DNA of 64,000 nt, from contig CABUHY010000011.1 in assembly GCA_902491475.1 (NCBI GenBank), positions 1 through 64,000 on the forward strand. The letters are read 5' to 3'. The stretch comes from an uncultured Eubacteriales bacterium (GTDB taxonomy: Bacteria > Bacillota > Clostridia > Oscillospirales > Acutalibacteraceae). Below, piece by piece: positions 8,164 to 16,973 of the stretch (the stretch's first letter is position 1; each line of letters starts with the position of its first letter). The notes under the pieces are model-generated. The model was given only the letters and a program-made list of their open reading frames with translations, did not search any database and was not told the origin of the DNA. The translations under genes were made by a program, and so were the position numbers.

Positions 8164-8979
8164 ATGGCAATAAAACTCATAGTAACCGACCTTGACGGTA
8201 CGCTTATGGCGCCCGACCATCAGACTGTAACCGAGCATACAAAGGCGGCTCTCAAAGCGGCTCACGACAAGGGCGTCAAGGTTGCAATCGCAACGGGCAG
8301 AACCCTTACTTTTACGGACAATGTAACCTCGCAAATACCGTTTGCGGATTATGTGATTTACTCAAACGGCGCCGCCGTGTTTGACCGAAACGCAAAAAGG
8401 GATATATACAAAAACTGCATTTCGGCACAGCACACCGAGGAAATCCTCAATATGCTCGACGCTTTTCCGATTTATTACAATCTCTTTGTTGACGGCAAAA
8501 TATTCTTGCAGAACGATAAGATGGGTTATTATATAAATCACGGGCTTCCGCAGGAATTTCTTGACGAGTTTACACGGCTTTCCGTTGCGGCGGACAAGCT
8601 TTCCGAAGAACTGCGAGGCGAGTGTGCGGAGATAATCGCGCTGTACAATGTGAACGACGAATACAAAAAGTATTTCGTTTCGGAATTTGAAAAGAGAAAT
8701 CTCTATATCACTTCTTCACTTCCCGATGAAATCGAGGTAACCGCACCGAATGTCAACAAGGGCACGGCGCTTGACGGCTTCTGTAAAGAAATCGGCGTTA
8801 CCGCAGACGAGGTTATGGCGTTCGGCGACGCAATGAACGATTACGAAATGCTGAAATTTGCAAAATATTCCTTTGCAATGGGCAATGCGATTGACGAGAT
8901 AAAGAAAATCACAAATTACCAAGCCGCAACCAATGCGGACGACGGCCTTGCAAGAGCGGTTGAGGAATATGTGCTGTAA
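8164..8979 (+). CDS. Cof-type HAD-superfamily phosphatase
   Basis: A 271-residue hydrolase of HAD subfamily IIB (Cof/YidA type), which usually dephosphorylates sugar phosphates or flavin precursors. Motif I is DLDGTLMAPD near residue 9 with the nucleophile and acid Asp pair. Motif II is ATGRT near residue 43. Motif IV is FGDAMNDYEML near residue 219. The exact substrate cannot be told from sequence. Its place after uxaC, with only 12 bp between, hints at sugar acid metabolism. A strong terminator follows. Confidence 0.9.
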   Translation: MAIKLIVTDLDGTLMAPDHQTVTEHTKAALKAAHDKGVKVAIATGRTLTFTDNVTSQIPFADYVIYSNGAAVFDRNAKRDIYKNCISAQHTEEILNMLDAFPIYYNLFVDGKIFLQNDKMGYYINHGLPQEFLDEFTRLSVAADKLSEELRGECAEIIALYNVNDEYKKYFVSEFEKRNLYITSSLPDEIEVTAPNVNKGTALDGFCKEIGVTADEVMAFGDAMNDYEMLKFAKYSFAMGNAIDEIKKITNYQAATNADDGLARAVEEYVL

Positions 8980-8995
8980 TTGAATATAAAAAAAT

Positions 8996-9023
8996 AAAAG
9001 CGTATCGGAAGATACGCTTTTTT
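8996..9023 (+). terminator. Terminator of the uxaC-HAD unit
   Basis: Perfect stem AAAAGCGTATC/GATACGCTTTT with loop GGAA, followed by more T residues. Confidence 0.92.
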
Positions 9024-9039
9024 GTATGCAATTACCCGA

Positions 9040-9303
9040 GAAATTCCGCCCCATCTCCGAGGGGGCGGAAGCACTAACCAAATTTGATATGAAATGCGGA
9101 CAGGACTAAGCCTCCCTTGTGTAAAGGGAGGTGGGTTGCCGTGAGGCAACTCGGAGGGATTGTAAGATTGTTTTTATATGATTTTATAACAATCCCTCAG
9201 TCGTCATAAATGACGACAGCTCCCTTTACACAAGGGAGCCTATATCGGACAGCCGCAAGGGCTGTCCCTACGGGTGTGCAACTGAATTTCCCGTCAGAGG
9301 GAG
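9040..9303. repeat. Intergenic mosaic with an inverted repeat pair
   Basis: The unit CTCCCTTGTGTAAAGGGAG ends near 9130, and its inverted copy CTCCCTTTACACAAGGGAG lies near 9219-9237. Between them GAGGGATTGT and its complement ACAATCCCTC flank a short loop, so the whole block can fold on itself. GGACAGCC-GCAAG-GGCTGTCC followed by CTACGG lies at 9247-9271. The same units recur elsewhere in the window. No gene is supported. Confidence 0.7.
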
Positions 9304-9334
9304 CCGGTATTTGCCTTATTTATCAAAATACAAT

Positions 9335-9733
9335 TTAATTCCCCACCAACGAGCAGGCGTACTCCGAAAGCTCCTCGCACTGACCGTCCGACACCTTATA
9401 CCCCGTGCCGTTGATTGACACATAGGGCGAAAGCACGGACACGGAAATTGATTCTCCGTCCGTAAGCTGCGCTTCAAATGTCACAATTTGACCGCTAAGA
9501 TTGCCGTATTCCCGATATTTTCCGTGCGTTTCAAGCGACGAAATAACCTGTGCAAAGGCATCTGTGTCGGTTATCGGAACCTCGGTTCCGTCGGGCTTAA
9601 ATGTTACACGGGCGGAAACAATGCTGTCCGCAGTCAGGTCTTTATAAGGCTTTTTCGGAAGTGACAAAACAACCGAAACGATTGCGATAACAATGACCGC
9701 CGAAACAAGAATTACCGTAATTTTCTTTTTCAT
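9335..9733 (-). CDS. Small membrane-anchored protein of unknown function
   Basis: The 132-residue product begins MKKKITVILVSAVIVIAIVS, one anchor or signal segment, then a polar domain with beta-strand character. No family is recognised. The start at 9733 is preferred over the longer frame because it lies just after the stop of the upstream yhhN-like gene (TAA at 9738-9740), so the two form one transcript. Its build resembles the four-gene set at 1.5-3.4 kb. Confidence 0.65.
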   Translation of the reverse strand: MKKKITVILVSAVIVIAIVSVVLSLPKKPYKDLTADSIVSARVTFKPDGTEVPITDTDAFAQVISSLETHGKYREYGNLSGQIVTFEAQLTDGESISVSVLSPYVSINGTGYKVSDGQCEELSEYACSLVGN

Positions 9734-9737
9734 ACCA

Positions 9738-10448
9738 TTATTTAATGAACAAAAGGCTTGTCGCAAGGAGAACCTGTGCGAGATAGTAGGTTACGATATA
9801 GAAGATTTTAAGCGGCTTGCTTTTATTCTCTCCGCCGAACATAAACACCGCAAGCGACGAGTCGGAAAGAACAAAGCACAGTGCGCCGATCATCAGCGTG
9901 ATAACTATCGCGGGTACATTAGCCGACGGCTGCGAGCAAAGATGTATGCCGAGCCGCAGGGCGGTAACGAGCATAAGGGTTATCGCCGCCGCATACAGGA
10001 AAACGGGGAACGCCAGCTTGCCGAGCTTTAATTTCCTCAATTTTGCGAATATGCACGCAGGTATAAGTATTATCGCGACTATTATGAATGTCTGCACGCT
10101 GAACACATTGAAATCGGGGCTTGCCTGCGAAAATGCGATAATGAACAGGACATGTCCGAAGAAAAACGACACGCCGCCGAGTATGTTTACAAAAACGGGC
10201 GCAATTAAGTGGATTAAAAGGTCGCCCAACACGCCGAATATCAAGCCGCTCAACAACAGCTTCATATACATTGAATGATTGCCCGAATAGCTGATACAGC
10301 ACACCGCGCAGATTATGAACAGCGCCGAGCAAACCATTTTCATCTGCAAGGATTTGAAAGTCCTTTGCGGCCACGAGTATTTCAAAAACAGGGGAACAAA
10401 CACAAATTCCAATAAAACCGCTATGGAGTAAATAATTATTTCTGCCAT
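9738..10448 (-). CDS. YhhN-family membrane protein (lysoplasmalogenase-like)
   Basis: A 236-residue integral membrane protein with about eight hydrophobic segments. The pattern GDLLIH near residue 75, FFFGHVLFIIAF near residue 95 and LSDSSLAVFMFG near residue 190 matches the YhhN/TMEM86 family, whose studied members cleave the vinyl ether bond of lysoplasmalogens. Plasmalogens occur in anaerobic clostridia, so a lipid role is plausible. The start at 10448 has AAGGAGG 6 nt upstream and is chosen over a GTG two codons earlier. It heads a two-gene unit with the small anchored protein downstream. Confidence 0.8.
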   Translation of the reverse strand: MAEIIIYSIAVLLEFVFVPLFLKYSWPQRTFKSLQMKMVCSALFIICAVCCISYSGNHSMYMKLLLSGLIFGVLGDLLIHLIAPVFVNILGGVSFFFGHVLFIIAFSQASPDFNVFSVQTFIIVAIILIPACIFAKLRKLKLGKLAFPVFLYAAAITLMLVTALRLGIHLCSQPSANVPAIVITLMIGALCFVLSDSSLAVFMFGGENKSKPLKIFYIVTYYLAQVLLATSLLFIK

Positions 10449-10469
10449 AAACACCCTCCTTATAATGCT

Positions 10470-10498
10470 ATAATATTAGCATTTCCAAAAAATGTCAA
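10470..10498 (-). promoter_or_regulatory. Sigma-A promoter of the yhhN-like unit
   Basis: On the minus strand TTGACA (10493-10498) and TATTAT (10470-10475) are 17 bp apart. The start point would lie only about 15 nt before the gene. Confidence 0.85.
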
Positions 10499-10501
10499 CA
10501 A

Positions 10502-10537
10502 AAAACCTGCCGAAGAGGATTTTCTTCGACAGGTTTT
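10502..10537 (-). terminator. Terminator of the XRE regulator gene
   Basis: AAAACCTG-C-CGAAGA pairs with TCTTCG-A-CAGGTTTT. On the minus strand it is followed by T residues, so it ends the regulator transcript; it is nearly symmetric and could work in both directions. Confidence 0.85.
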
Positions 10538-10557
10538 CTATTGTTTGTTGAATTAAA

Positions 10558-10872
10558 TCAATCGGAACCTTTTAGCCTTTTGGCAAAATCATTCAGCATT
10601 TTGATGTCGGCAGAGGACAAGTCTTTTATATTATTGCACAATTCCAAATATTCCAAAGAGGCTGTTTTATCTTCGTCAAAAAATTTGGCGGGGGTAATAT
10701 TGAAGCTGTCGCAAATATTCAAAAATAATTGCATAGACGGCAATGCTCTGCCGGATGTGATGGATTGAATATATCCCTTGCTCTTGGCTAAGTTCATACT
10801 CAACTCATATTCAGACATATTTCTCTCTTTTAAGAGCATTGAAATTCTGTTTTGTATAAATTCTGCGTTCAT
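10558..10872 (-). CDS. XRE-family DNA-binding regulator
   Basis: A 104-residue protein with an N-terminal helix-turn-helix of the Xre/Cro type at about residues 6-62. The segment NLAKSKGYIQSITSGRALPS holds the turn and recognition helix. The C-terminal 40 residues are helical and may dimerise. The ATG at 10872 has GAGGTG upstream. It is divergent from the methyltransferase gene across a 135-bp gap containing inverted and direct repeats. That is the arrangement of controller or repressor proteins of restriction-modification loci, so local control of the methyltransferase-nuclease pair is inferred. It is AT-rich compared with flanking genes. Confidence 0.85.
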   Translation of the reverse strand: MNAEFIQNRISMLLKERNMSEYELSMNLAKSKGYIQSITSGRALPSMQLFLNICDSFNITPAKFFDEDKTASLEYLELCNNIKDLSSADIKMLNDFAKRLKGSD

Positions 10873-10885
10873 ATTACACCTCACT

Positions 10886-10970
10886 ATAATAGGATACACT
10901 AATTTAATTACTAATATTACTAACTAAATTACCTATTATTCTTGATTTATACTAATTAAAATAGTATAAT
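10886..10970 (+). promoter_or_regulatory. Divergent promoter region with candidate regulator operators
   Basis: The plus-strand promoter is TTGATT (10942-10947), 17-bp spacer, perfect TATAAT (10965-10970). A perfect inverted repeat TATACTA-N7-TAGTATA (10948-10968) fills the spacer and overlaps the -10 box. Between it and the regulator gene, ACTAA/TTAGT motifs repeat near 10899, 10910 and 10919. A binding protein here would block RNA polymerase; the XRE protein is the obvious candidate. Confidence 0.7.
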
Positions 10971-11007
10971 CGAAGAAACATTGTTATTATAATGGGTGGG
11001 GTGCGCT

Positions 11008-12066
11008 ATGGCAGGTAACGGAGATTTGCGAAATGCCAATAAAGCAAAAAAGGATGAGTTTTATACTCAACTGTATGATATTGAATGTGAATTAAAGTAT
11101 TATAAAAAACAATTCAGAGGGAAAACGGTGTTTTGCAACTGCGATGACCCATTTGAAAGTAATTTTTTCAAATACTTCGCATTGAATTTTAATTGGTTGG
11201 GACTGAAAAAGCTTATTGCAACCTGCTATGACGGGTCGCCTATACAAAGTGAACAGATTAGCCTTTTTGATGTCGGAACGGTTGACAATAAAGAGGATAA
11301 AAAGGCATATAAAATTGAAATAACAGAAGTTGACGATTACAACGGAGACGGGACAGTCGATTTATCTGATGTAGAATATTTGATTAAGAATAAGAAAAAT
11401 GTTCTTACTATGTTAAAGGAAAACGGAGATTTCAGAAGCAAAGAGTGCGTAGATATTTTACAAGAAGTCGACATGGTTGTTACAAATCCGCCCTTTTCAT
11501 TGTTTAGAGAATATGTAAATTTGCTTGAGGAATATAAAAAGAAATATTTAATAATAGGAAATGTTAATGCAATTTCATATAAAGAAATTTTTACATTGAT
11601 AAAACATAAAAAACTTTGGTTGGGTGCCTCTATACATTCGGGAGATAGGGAATTTCGTGTGCCGAACAATTATCCGTTAAATGCGGCGGGGAGTAGAGTT
11701 GACGAAAAAGGTAATAAGTTTATTAGAGTGAAAGGTGTTCGGTGGTTTACTAATCTTGATTATAAAGAGCGACATGAAGATTTGGAACTGTATAAGAAAT
11801 ACAATTCTAAAGACTATCCAAAATACGATAATTATGATGCAATAAATATTGATAAGACAGCAGACATTCCTGAAGATTATTATGAACCTATGGGTGTGCC
11901 GATAACTTTTTTGGATAAGTATAATCCCGAACAGTTTGAAATTATTGACGGCATTGGAAGATATAGTATGTTAACCGGACCGACACCGGAAACTAAAGGT
12001 ACATATCTAACTAAAATAAACGGAACACCTAAATATGCACGAGTAATTATAAGGAGGAAAGTATGA
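11008..12066 (+). CDS. EcoRI-family adenine-specific DNA methyltransferase
   Basis: A 352-residue N6-adenine methyltransferase related to M.EcoRI. The catalytic NPPF lies at residues 160-163 in VVTNPPFSLFREY, and the N-terminal region with CNCDDPFESNFFKYFA is typical of this family. The start at 11008 follows GGGTGGGG; a GTG four codons earlier is less likely. Residues 110-121 (DYNGDGTVDLSD) match a 12-residue EF-hand or dockerin-type calcium loop, unexpected in this enzyme. The stop overlaps the next ATG by 4 nt, coupling it to the DUF262-HNH gene. Base composition is clearly AT-richer than its neighbours, suggesting horizontal gain. Confidence 0.9.
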   Translation: MAGNGDLRNANKAKKDEFYTQLYDIECELKYYKKQFRGKTVFCNCDDPFESNFFKYFALNFNWLGLKKLIATCYDGSPIQSEQISLFDVGTVDNKEDKKAYKIEITEVDDYNGDGTVDLSDVEYLIKNKKNVLTMLKENGDFRSKECVDILQEVDMVVTNPPFSLFREYVNLLEEYKKKYLIIGNVNAISYKEIFTLIKHKKLWLGASIHSGDREFRVPNNYPLNAAGSRVDEKGNKFIRVKGVRWFTNLDYKERHEDLELYKKYNSKDYPKYDNYDAINIDKTADIPEDYYEPMGVPITFLDKYNPEQFEIIDGIGRYSMLTGPTPETKGTYLTKINGTPKYARVIIRRKV

Positions 12067-13145
12067 ATATAGAATTAAAAGAAATACAAATTCGTGATTT
12101 GGTGGACGGTTACGAGAACAATCAGGACGAGGGCGTTTACGGCTACGGCGGCAAACTTAACATTCGCCCAAAGTATCAAAGGGAATTTGTATATGGAGAA
12201 AGGGAGCAAAAGGCTGTTATCAACTCTGTTTTTCATGGATTCCCGTTGAATGTTATGTATTGGGTAAAAAAGTCTGACGGAACATTTGAGATGCTTGACG
12301 GACAGCAGAGAACACTGTCAATTTGCAGTTATGTCGACGGGGATTTTTCTTTTGAACAAAAGGGATTTTGGAACTTGACAAGTGATAAGAGACAGGAGTT
12401 TTTGGATTACAAGCTTTTGGTTTATCAGTGCGAGGGTACTGAAAGCGAAATATTGGATTGGTTTAAGGTCATAAATATAGCCGGATTGAAATTAACCGAC
12501 CAAGAAATGAGAAATGCCGTTTATACCGGCGAATGGTTGACGGACGCAAAAAGATATTTTTCAAAAAACGGGTGTATAGCGGCTAAAATCGGCGACGGCT
12601 ATGTTAAGGGCGAGGCGAACAGACAGGCTTTGCTTGAACTTGCACTGAAGTGGATAAGCGACGGGGAAATTGAAAACTATATGGCAAAACACCAACACGA
12701 CCCAAACGCTAACGAATTAAAGCAGTATTACAGAAGTGTTATTGATTGGGTATCAATGACCTTTGTTACTAAGTATAAGCAAATGACTTCGGTGAATTGG
12801 GGCGAATTGTATGACAGGTTCAAGGATAAAGTAATTGATACAAACTCTTTAGATAAAAGAATTAAAGACTTAATGATTGACGATGATGTAACGAATAAAA
12901 CGGGAATATTCAATTATGTCCTCACGGGAGATGAACGCAAGCTTAATATACGGTCTTTTACCGATAAACAAAAACAGGCTCAATACATAAAACAAAACGG
13001 TATCTGCGTTAAATGCCGCAAGCACTTTGAAATCGGCGAGATGGAGGGCGACCATATAATTGCGTGGTCGCAAGGAGGGCATACAACGCCGGATAATTTA
13101 CAAATGCTTTGCAAAAAATGTAATAACACAAAGAGCGACATATAA
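12063..13145 (+). CDS. DUF262-HNH nuclease, likely restriction partner
   Basis: A 360-residue two-domain protein. The N-terminal DUF262 domain carries RPKYQRE at 35-41 and the signature DGQQRT at 79-84. DUF262 proteins include the defence nucleases GmrSD, BrxU and SspE, where the domain binds or hydrolyses nucleotides and senses DNA modification. The C-terminal HNH domain (about 312-360) has zinc ligands CxxC at 315/318 and CxxC at 350/353, and the DH pair at 330-331. Start and upstream stop overlap by ATGA with the methyltransferase. A role as cognate nuclease cutting unmodified DNA is inferred. A terminator follows. Confidence 0.88.
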   Translation: MNIELKEIQIRDLVDGYENNQDEGVYGYGGKLNIRPKYQREFVYGEREQKAVINSVFHGFPLNVMYWVKKSDGTFEMLDGQQRTLSICSYVDGDFSFEQKGFWNLTSDKRQEFLDYKLLVYQCEGTESEILDWFKVINIAGLKLTDQEMRNAVYTGEWLTDAKRYFSKNGCIAAKIGDGYVKGEANRQALLELALKWISDGEIENYMAKHQHDPNANELKQYYRSVIDWVSMTFVTKYKQMTSVNWGELYDRFKDKVIDTNSLDKRIKDLMIDDDVTNKTGIFNYVLTGDERKLNIRSFTDKQKQAQYIKQNGICVKCRKHFEIGEMEGDHIIAWSQGGHTTPDNLQMLCKKCNNTKSDI

Positions 13146-13146
13146 G

Positions 13147-13190
13147 AAAATCCCTACCAAAGATTTTTCCTTGGTAGGGATTTGTTATTT
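13147..13190 (+). terminator. Terminator after the methyltransferase-nuclease unit
   Basis: AAATCCCTACCAA pairs with TTGGTAGGGATTT, loop 10 nt, followed by GTTATTT. It also lies just beyond the convergent nifJ stop and may act in both directions. Confidence 0.85.
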
Positions 13191-13205
13191 ATTGACTTGT
13201 GTCAA

Positions 13206-16200
13206 TCAGTCTTCTTTGGGAGCGTAGAGGTCTTTAAGGCGAAGAAGATGGTCATATCTTGCCTTAGCGTTCTCCTCAGCCTTTGTGAAGAGCTGTTCTG
13301 CTCTTTCGGGGAATGAGCGTGTAAGCGATGAATAACGAGCTTCGTTCATGATGAAGTCGCGGTAGCTTGTTGCGCCCTCCTTGGAGTCGATTGTGAAGGG
13401 GTTCTTGCCCTCTGCCTTGAGTGCGGGGTTGTAACGGAACATATTCCAGTAACCGCAGTCAACAGCCTTCTTCATTTCAGCCTGACAGTTTGTCATACCG
13501 CCCTTAATCGAGTGCATTTCGCAGGGAGCGTATGCAATAACGATTGACGGACCGTGGTAAGCTTCCGCTTCCGTAAGAGCCTTGATTGTCTGGTTCTGGT
13601 CTGCGCCCATAGCAATCTGTGCAACATATACATAGCCGTAGCTCATTGCAATCTCTGCAAGGCTCTTCTTGGCAACTGCCTTACCTGCCGCAGCGAACTG
13701 TGCAACCTGACCGATGTTGGAAGCCTTGGAAGCCTGTCCGCCCGTGTTCGAGTAAACCTCGGTATCGAATACCATAATGTTTACATCTTCGCCCGAAGCG
13801 AGAACATGGTCAACGCCGCCGAAACCGATATCATATGCCCAGCCGTCGCCGCCGAATATCCATACGGACTTCTTGGAGAGATATTCCTTGTTTTCGAGAA
13901 TATCCTTTGTTGCTTCGCACTTGCTGCTGTCGATTGTCTCAAGAGCCGCAACGAGCTTGTCCGTAGCAGCTGCGTTGGCAGCGCTGTCGTTTACGGTGTC
14001 GAGATATTCGTTGCAAGCGGCCTTTACTTCCTCGGAAGCCTGCTCGGAAGCTGCAATCTGCTGTACCTTTTCGATAAGACGGTTGCGGATAGCGTTCTGA
14101 CCGAGATACATACCGTAGCCGTGCTCTGCGTTATCCTCAAAGAGGGAGTTAGCCCAAGCGGGTCCGTGACCTGCCTTGTTTACGGTGTAGGGTGATGTAG
14201 CTGCAGGACCGCCCCAAATTGACGAACAGCCTGTTGCGTTTGAAATGTACATTCTGTCGCCGAAGAGCTGTGTGATAAGTCTTGCATAAGATGTTTCGGC
14301 ACATCCTGCGCAAGAACCTGAGAATTCAAGAAGCGGAGTCTTGAACTGGCTGCCCATAACGGTGTTGTTTGCAAGGTCTTCCTTAACGGAAACATTTGCT
14401 ACCATATAGTCAAATGCAGCCTGTTTTTCGTCCTGAGACTCTCTTGAAACCATTTTAAGTGAATTTGTCGGACATACGCCTATGCAGACGCCGCAGCCCA
14501 TACAGTCGAGCGGAGATACTGCCATGGTGTATTTATAAACGCCCTTGCCCTTACCTTTCTTGTCAACGAGAGTTGCGCAAGCGGGAGCGTTTGCAGCCTC
14601 TGCCTCGTCAAGAGCATAAGGACGGATTGTAGCGTGGGGACAAACATATGCGCACTTGTTACACTGAGCACAGGTTGTGCCGTCCCACTCGGGTACCATA
14701 ACCGCAACGCCGCGCTTTTCGTAAGCGGAAGCGCCCTGCTGGAATGTACCGTCAACATAATCGGTAAATGCGGAAACGGGGAGAGAGTCGCCGTCCATCT
14801 TGCCGACGGGCTTCATGATGGTGTCAACCATCTTAACGAGCTTCTCCTTGCCCTCGCTCTTAACAACCTCTGTGTTGTCAACAGCGTCAGCCCACTCTGC
14901 GGGTACATTTACCTGAACATAAGCTGTTGCGCCTGCGTCAATAGCCTTTTCGTTCATTTCAACGATTTCTTTACCCTTCTTCATGAACTTCTGAGCTTTT
15001 TCCTTCATATAGCCGATAGCCTCTTCCTCGGGAAGAACCTTTGAAAGTGAGAAGAATGCCGACTGAAGAACCGTATTTGTTCTCTTGCCGAGGCCTATCT
15101 TCTGTGCGAGGTCGATAGCGTTTACGGTGTAAAGCTTGATGTTGTTCTTTGCAATGTAACGCTTTGTCTCTGCGTTGAGCTTTTCGGCAAGCTCTGCTTC
15201 GTCCCACTGGCAGTTGATAAGGAATACGCCGCCGGGCTTAACATCCTGAACCATCTTGTAGCCCTTTTCGATGTAAGACGGGTTGTGGCACGCAACGAAG
15301 TCAGCCTTGTTTATGTAGTATGAGCTCTTTATGGGCTTGTCGCCGAAACGAAGGTGGGAGATTGTGATACCGCCCGTCTTCTTTGAGTCATACTGGAAGT
15401 ATGCCTGAACATATTTATCGGTGTGGTCGCCGATAATCTTGATTGAGTCTTTGTTTGCACCGACTGTACCGTCGCCGCCGAGACCCCAGAACTTGCACTC
15501 GATTGTGCCCTCGGGAGCGGTGATGGGAGCGGGTTTCTCCTCAAGTGAAAGATGAGTAACATCATCGTTGATGCCGATTGTGAATGCTCTTGAGGGAGTT
15601 TCGGCATTGAGGTGTTCATATACTGCGAAAATGCTTGAGGGGGGCGTGTCCTTGGAACCGAGACCGTATCTGCCGCCGCAAACCTTAATGCCGTCTCTGC
15701 CCTGCTCGTTGAGAGCTGCGATAACATCGAGGAAAAGGGGCTCGCCGATCGAACCGGGCTCCTTGGTTCTGTCAAGAACGGCAATCTTTTTAGCCGTTGC
15801 GGGGATAGCGTCAACAAAAGCCTTTGTTGAGAAAGGTCTGTAAAGACGAACCTTTACGATACCGACCTTTTCGCCCTTTGCAAGAAGATAGTCGATAACT
15901 TCTTCCGCAACATCGCAGACAGAGCCCATGGCAACGATAACTCTCTCGGCGTCGGGTGCGCCGTAGTAGTTGAAGAGCTTGTAATCTGTGCCGAGCTTTG
16001 CGTTTACCTTGTTCATATATTCCTCAACAATGCCCGGAACAGCCTCATAATAGCTGTTGCAAGCCTCTCTGTGCTGGAAGAATATATCGCCGTTTTCGTG
16101 AGAGCCTCTCATAACGGGCCTCTCGGGGTTAAGAGCACGCTTACGGAACGCTTCTACTGCGTCCATATCGCACATTTCTTTAAGGTCCTTGTAATCCCAG

Positions 16201-16775
16201 ACCTTGATTTTCTGAATTTCGTGAGAAGTACGGAATCCGTCAAAGAAGTTGATGAACGGAACTCTGCCCTTGATTGCCGAAAGATGAGCAACAGCGGCAA
16301 GGTCCATAACCTCCTGACAGTTGGTCTCTGCAAGCATTGCAAAGCCTGTCTGACGGCAAGCGTAAACATCCGAATGGTCGCCGAAAATGTTAAGCGCATG
16401 GGAAGCTACGCAACGAGCCGATACATGGAAAACTGCGGGAAGCAATTCGCCTGCGATTTTGTACATGTTCGGAATCATAAGAAGAAGGCCCTGAGACGCT
16501 GTGTATGTGGTTGTGAGAGCGCCTGCTGCAAGTGAGCCGTGAACCGTACCGGAAGCGCCTGCCTCCGACTGCATTTCCGCAACCTTGACAGTTGTTCCGA
16601 AAATGTTTTTCTGTCCCTGTGCCGACCACTGGTCAACATAGTCTGCCATGGGGCTTGAGGGAGTGATAGGATAAATACCCGCTACTTCCGTGAACGCATA
16701 AGACACGTGAGCAGCTGCGGTATTACCGTCCATAGTCTTTGAAGACCTGACAACGGTAGCCTTGGTTTCTGCCAT
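13206..16775 (-). CDS. nifJ: Pyruvate:ferredoxin (flavodoxin) oxidoreductase
   Basis: This single-chain enzyme oxidises pyruvate with coenzyme A to acetyl-CoA and CO2 and reduces ferredoxin. The 1189-residue length is typical. The N-terminal domain starts with AAHVSYAFTEVAGIYPITPSS-type sequence. Two [4Fe-4S] motifs CxxCxxCxxxCP lie in CAQCNKCAYVCP and CMGCGVCIGVCP. The C-terminal thiamine diphosphate domain has GDGWAYDIGFGG and CAGCAETSYARL. The frame is open far upstream, but the ATG at 16775 follows AAGGAGG and gives the family N terminus. It feeds electrons to the hydrogenase and Nfn complexes encoded at 52-58 kb. Confidence 0.97.
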   Translation of the reverse strand: MAETKATVVRSSKTMDGNTAAAHVSYAFTEVAGIYPITPSSPMADYVDQWSAQGQKNIFGTTVKVAEMQSEAGASGTVHGSLAAGALTTTYTASQGLLLMIPNMYKIAGELLPAVFHVSARCVASHALNIFGDHSDVYACRQTGFAMLAETNCQEVMDLAAVAHLSAIKGRVPFINFFDGFRTSHEIQKIKVWDYKDLKEMCDMDAVEAFRKRALNPERPVMRGSHENGDIFFQHREACNSYYEAVPGIVEEYMNKVNAKLGTDYKLFNYYGAPDAERVIVAMGSVCDVAEEVIDYLLAKGEKVGIVKVRLYRPFSTKAFVDAIPATAKKIAVLDRTKEPGSIGEPLFLDVIAALNEQGRDGIKVCGGRYGLGSKDTPPSSIFAVYEHLNAETPSRAFTIGINDDVTHLSLEEKPAPITAPEGTIECKFWGLGGDGTVGANKDSIKIIGDHTDKYVQAYFQYDSKKTGGITISHLRFGDKPIKSSYYINKADFVACHNPSYIEKGYKMVQDVKPGGVFLINCQWDEAELAEKLNAETKRYIAKNNIKLYTVNAIDLAQKIGLGKRTNTVLQSAFFSLSKVLPEEEAIGYMKEKAQKFMKKGKEIVEMNEKAIDAGATAYVQVNVPAEWADAVDNTEVVKSEGKEKLVKMVDTIMKPVGKMDGDSLPVSAFTDYVDGTFQQGASAYEKRGVAVMVPEWDGTTCAQCNKCAYVCPHATIRPYALDEAEAANAPACATLVDKKGKGKGVYKYTMAVSPLDCMGCGVCIGVCPTNSLKMVSRESQDEKQAAFDYMVANVSVKEDLANNTVMGSQFKTPLLEFSGSCAGCAETSYARLITQLFGDRMYISNATGCSSIWGGPAATSPYTVNKAGHGPAWANSLFEDNAEHGYGMYLGQNAIRNRLIEKVQQIAASEQASEEVKAACNEYLDTVNDSAANAAATDKLVAALETIDSSKCEATKDILENKEYLSKKSVWIFGGDGWAYDIGFGGVDHVLASGEDVNIMVFDTEVYSNTGGQASKASNIGQVAQFAAAGKAVAKKSLAEIAMSYGYVYVAQIAMGADQNQTIKALTEAEAYHGPSIVIAYAPCEMHSIKGGMTNCQAEMKKAVDCGYWNMFRYNPALKAEGKNPFTIDSKEGATSYRDFIMNEARYSSLTRSFPERAEQLFTKAEENAKARYDHLLRLKDLYAPKED

Positions 16776-16884
16776 TTTTATTTCCTCCTTAAAAGGGTGT
16801 ACCGAGGGCTTATAAAGGCAACGCAAAAAAGCGCCGTACTTTAAGAGCACACGGTAATTATTAACTGTATTCGCATACAAAAAT

Positions 16885-16913
16885 ATTTTATCACTTTTAT
16901 AATAGTATGTAAA
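16885..16913 (-). promoter_or_regulatory. Sigma-A promoter of nifJ
   Basis: On the minus strand TTTACA (16908-16913), 17-bp spacer, TAAAAT (16885-16890). The leader to the ATG would be about 100 nt and contains short GC-rich hairpins. Confidence 0.8.
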
Positions 16914-16973
16914 CAAGAAATTCTTGAAAAATTGACAAAAAATTGCGCTCAAAATCGCCCTTAAATCATATAT

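Noticed and set aside
13554..14195. 213-codon plus-strand frame within nifJ
   Set aside because: It is a shadow of the nifJ coding strand; the nifJ frame has full family motifs across this interval.
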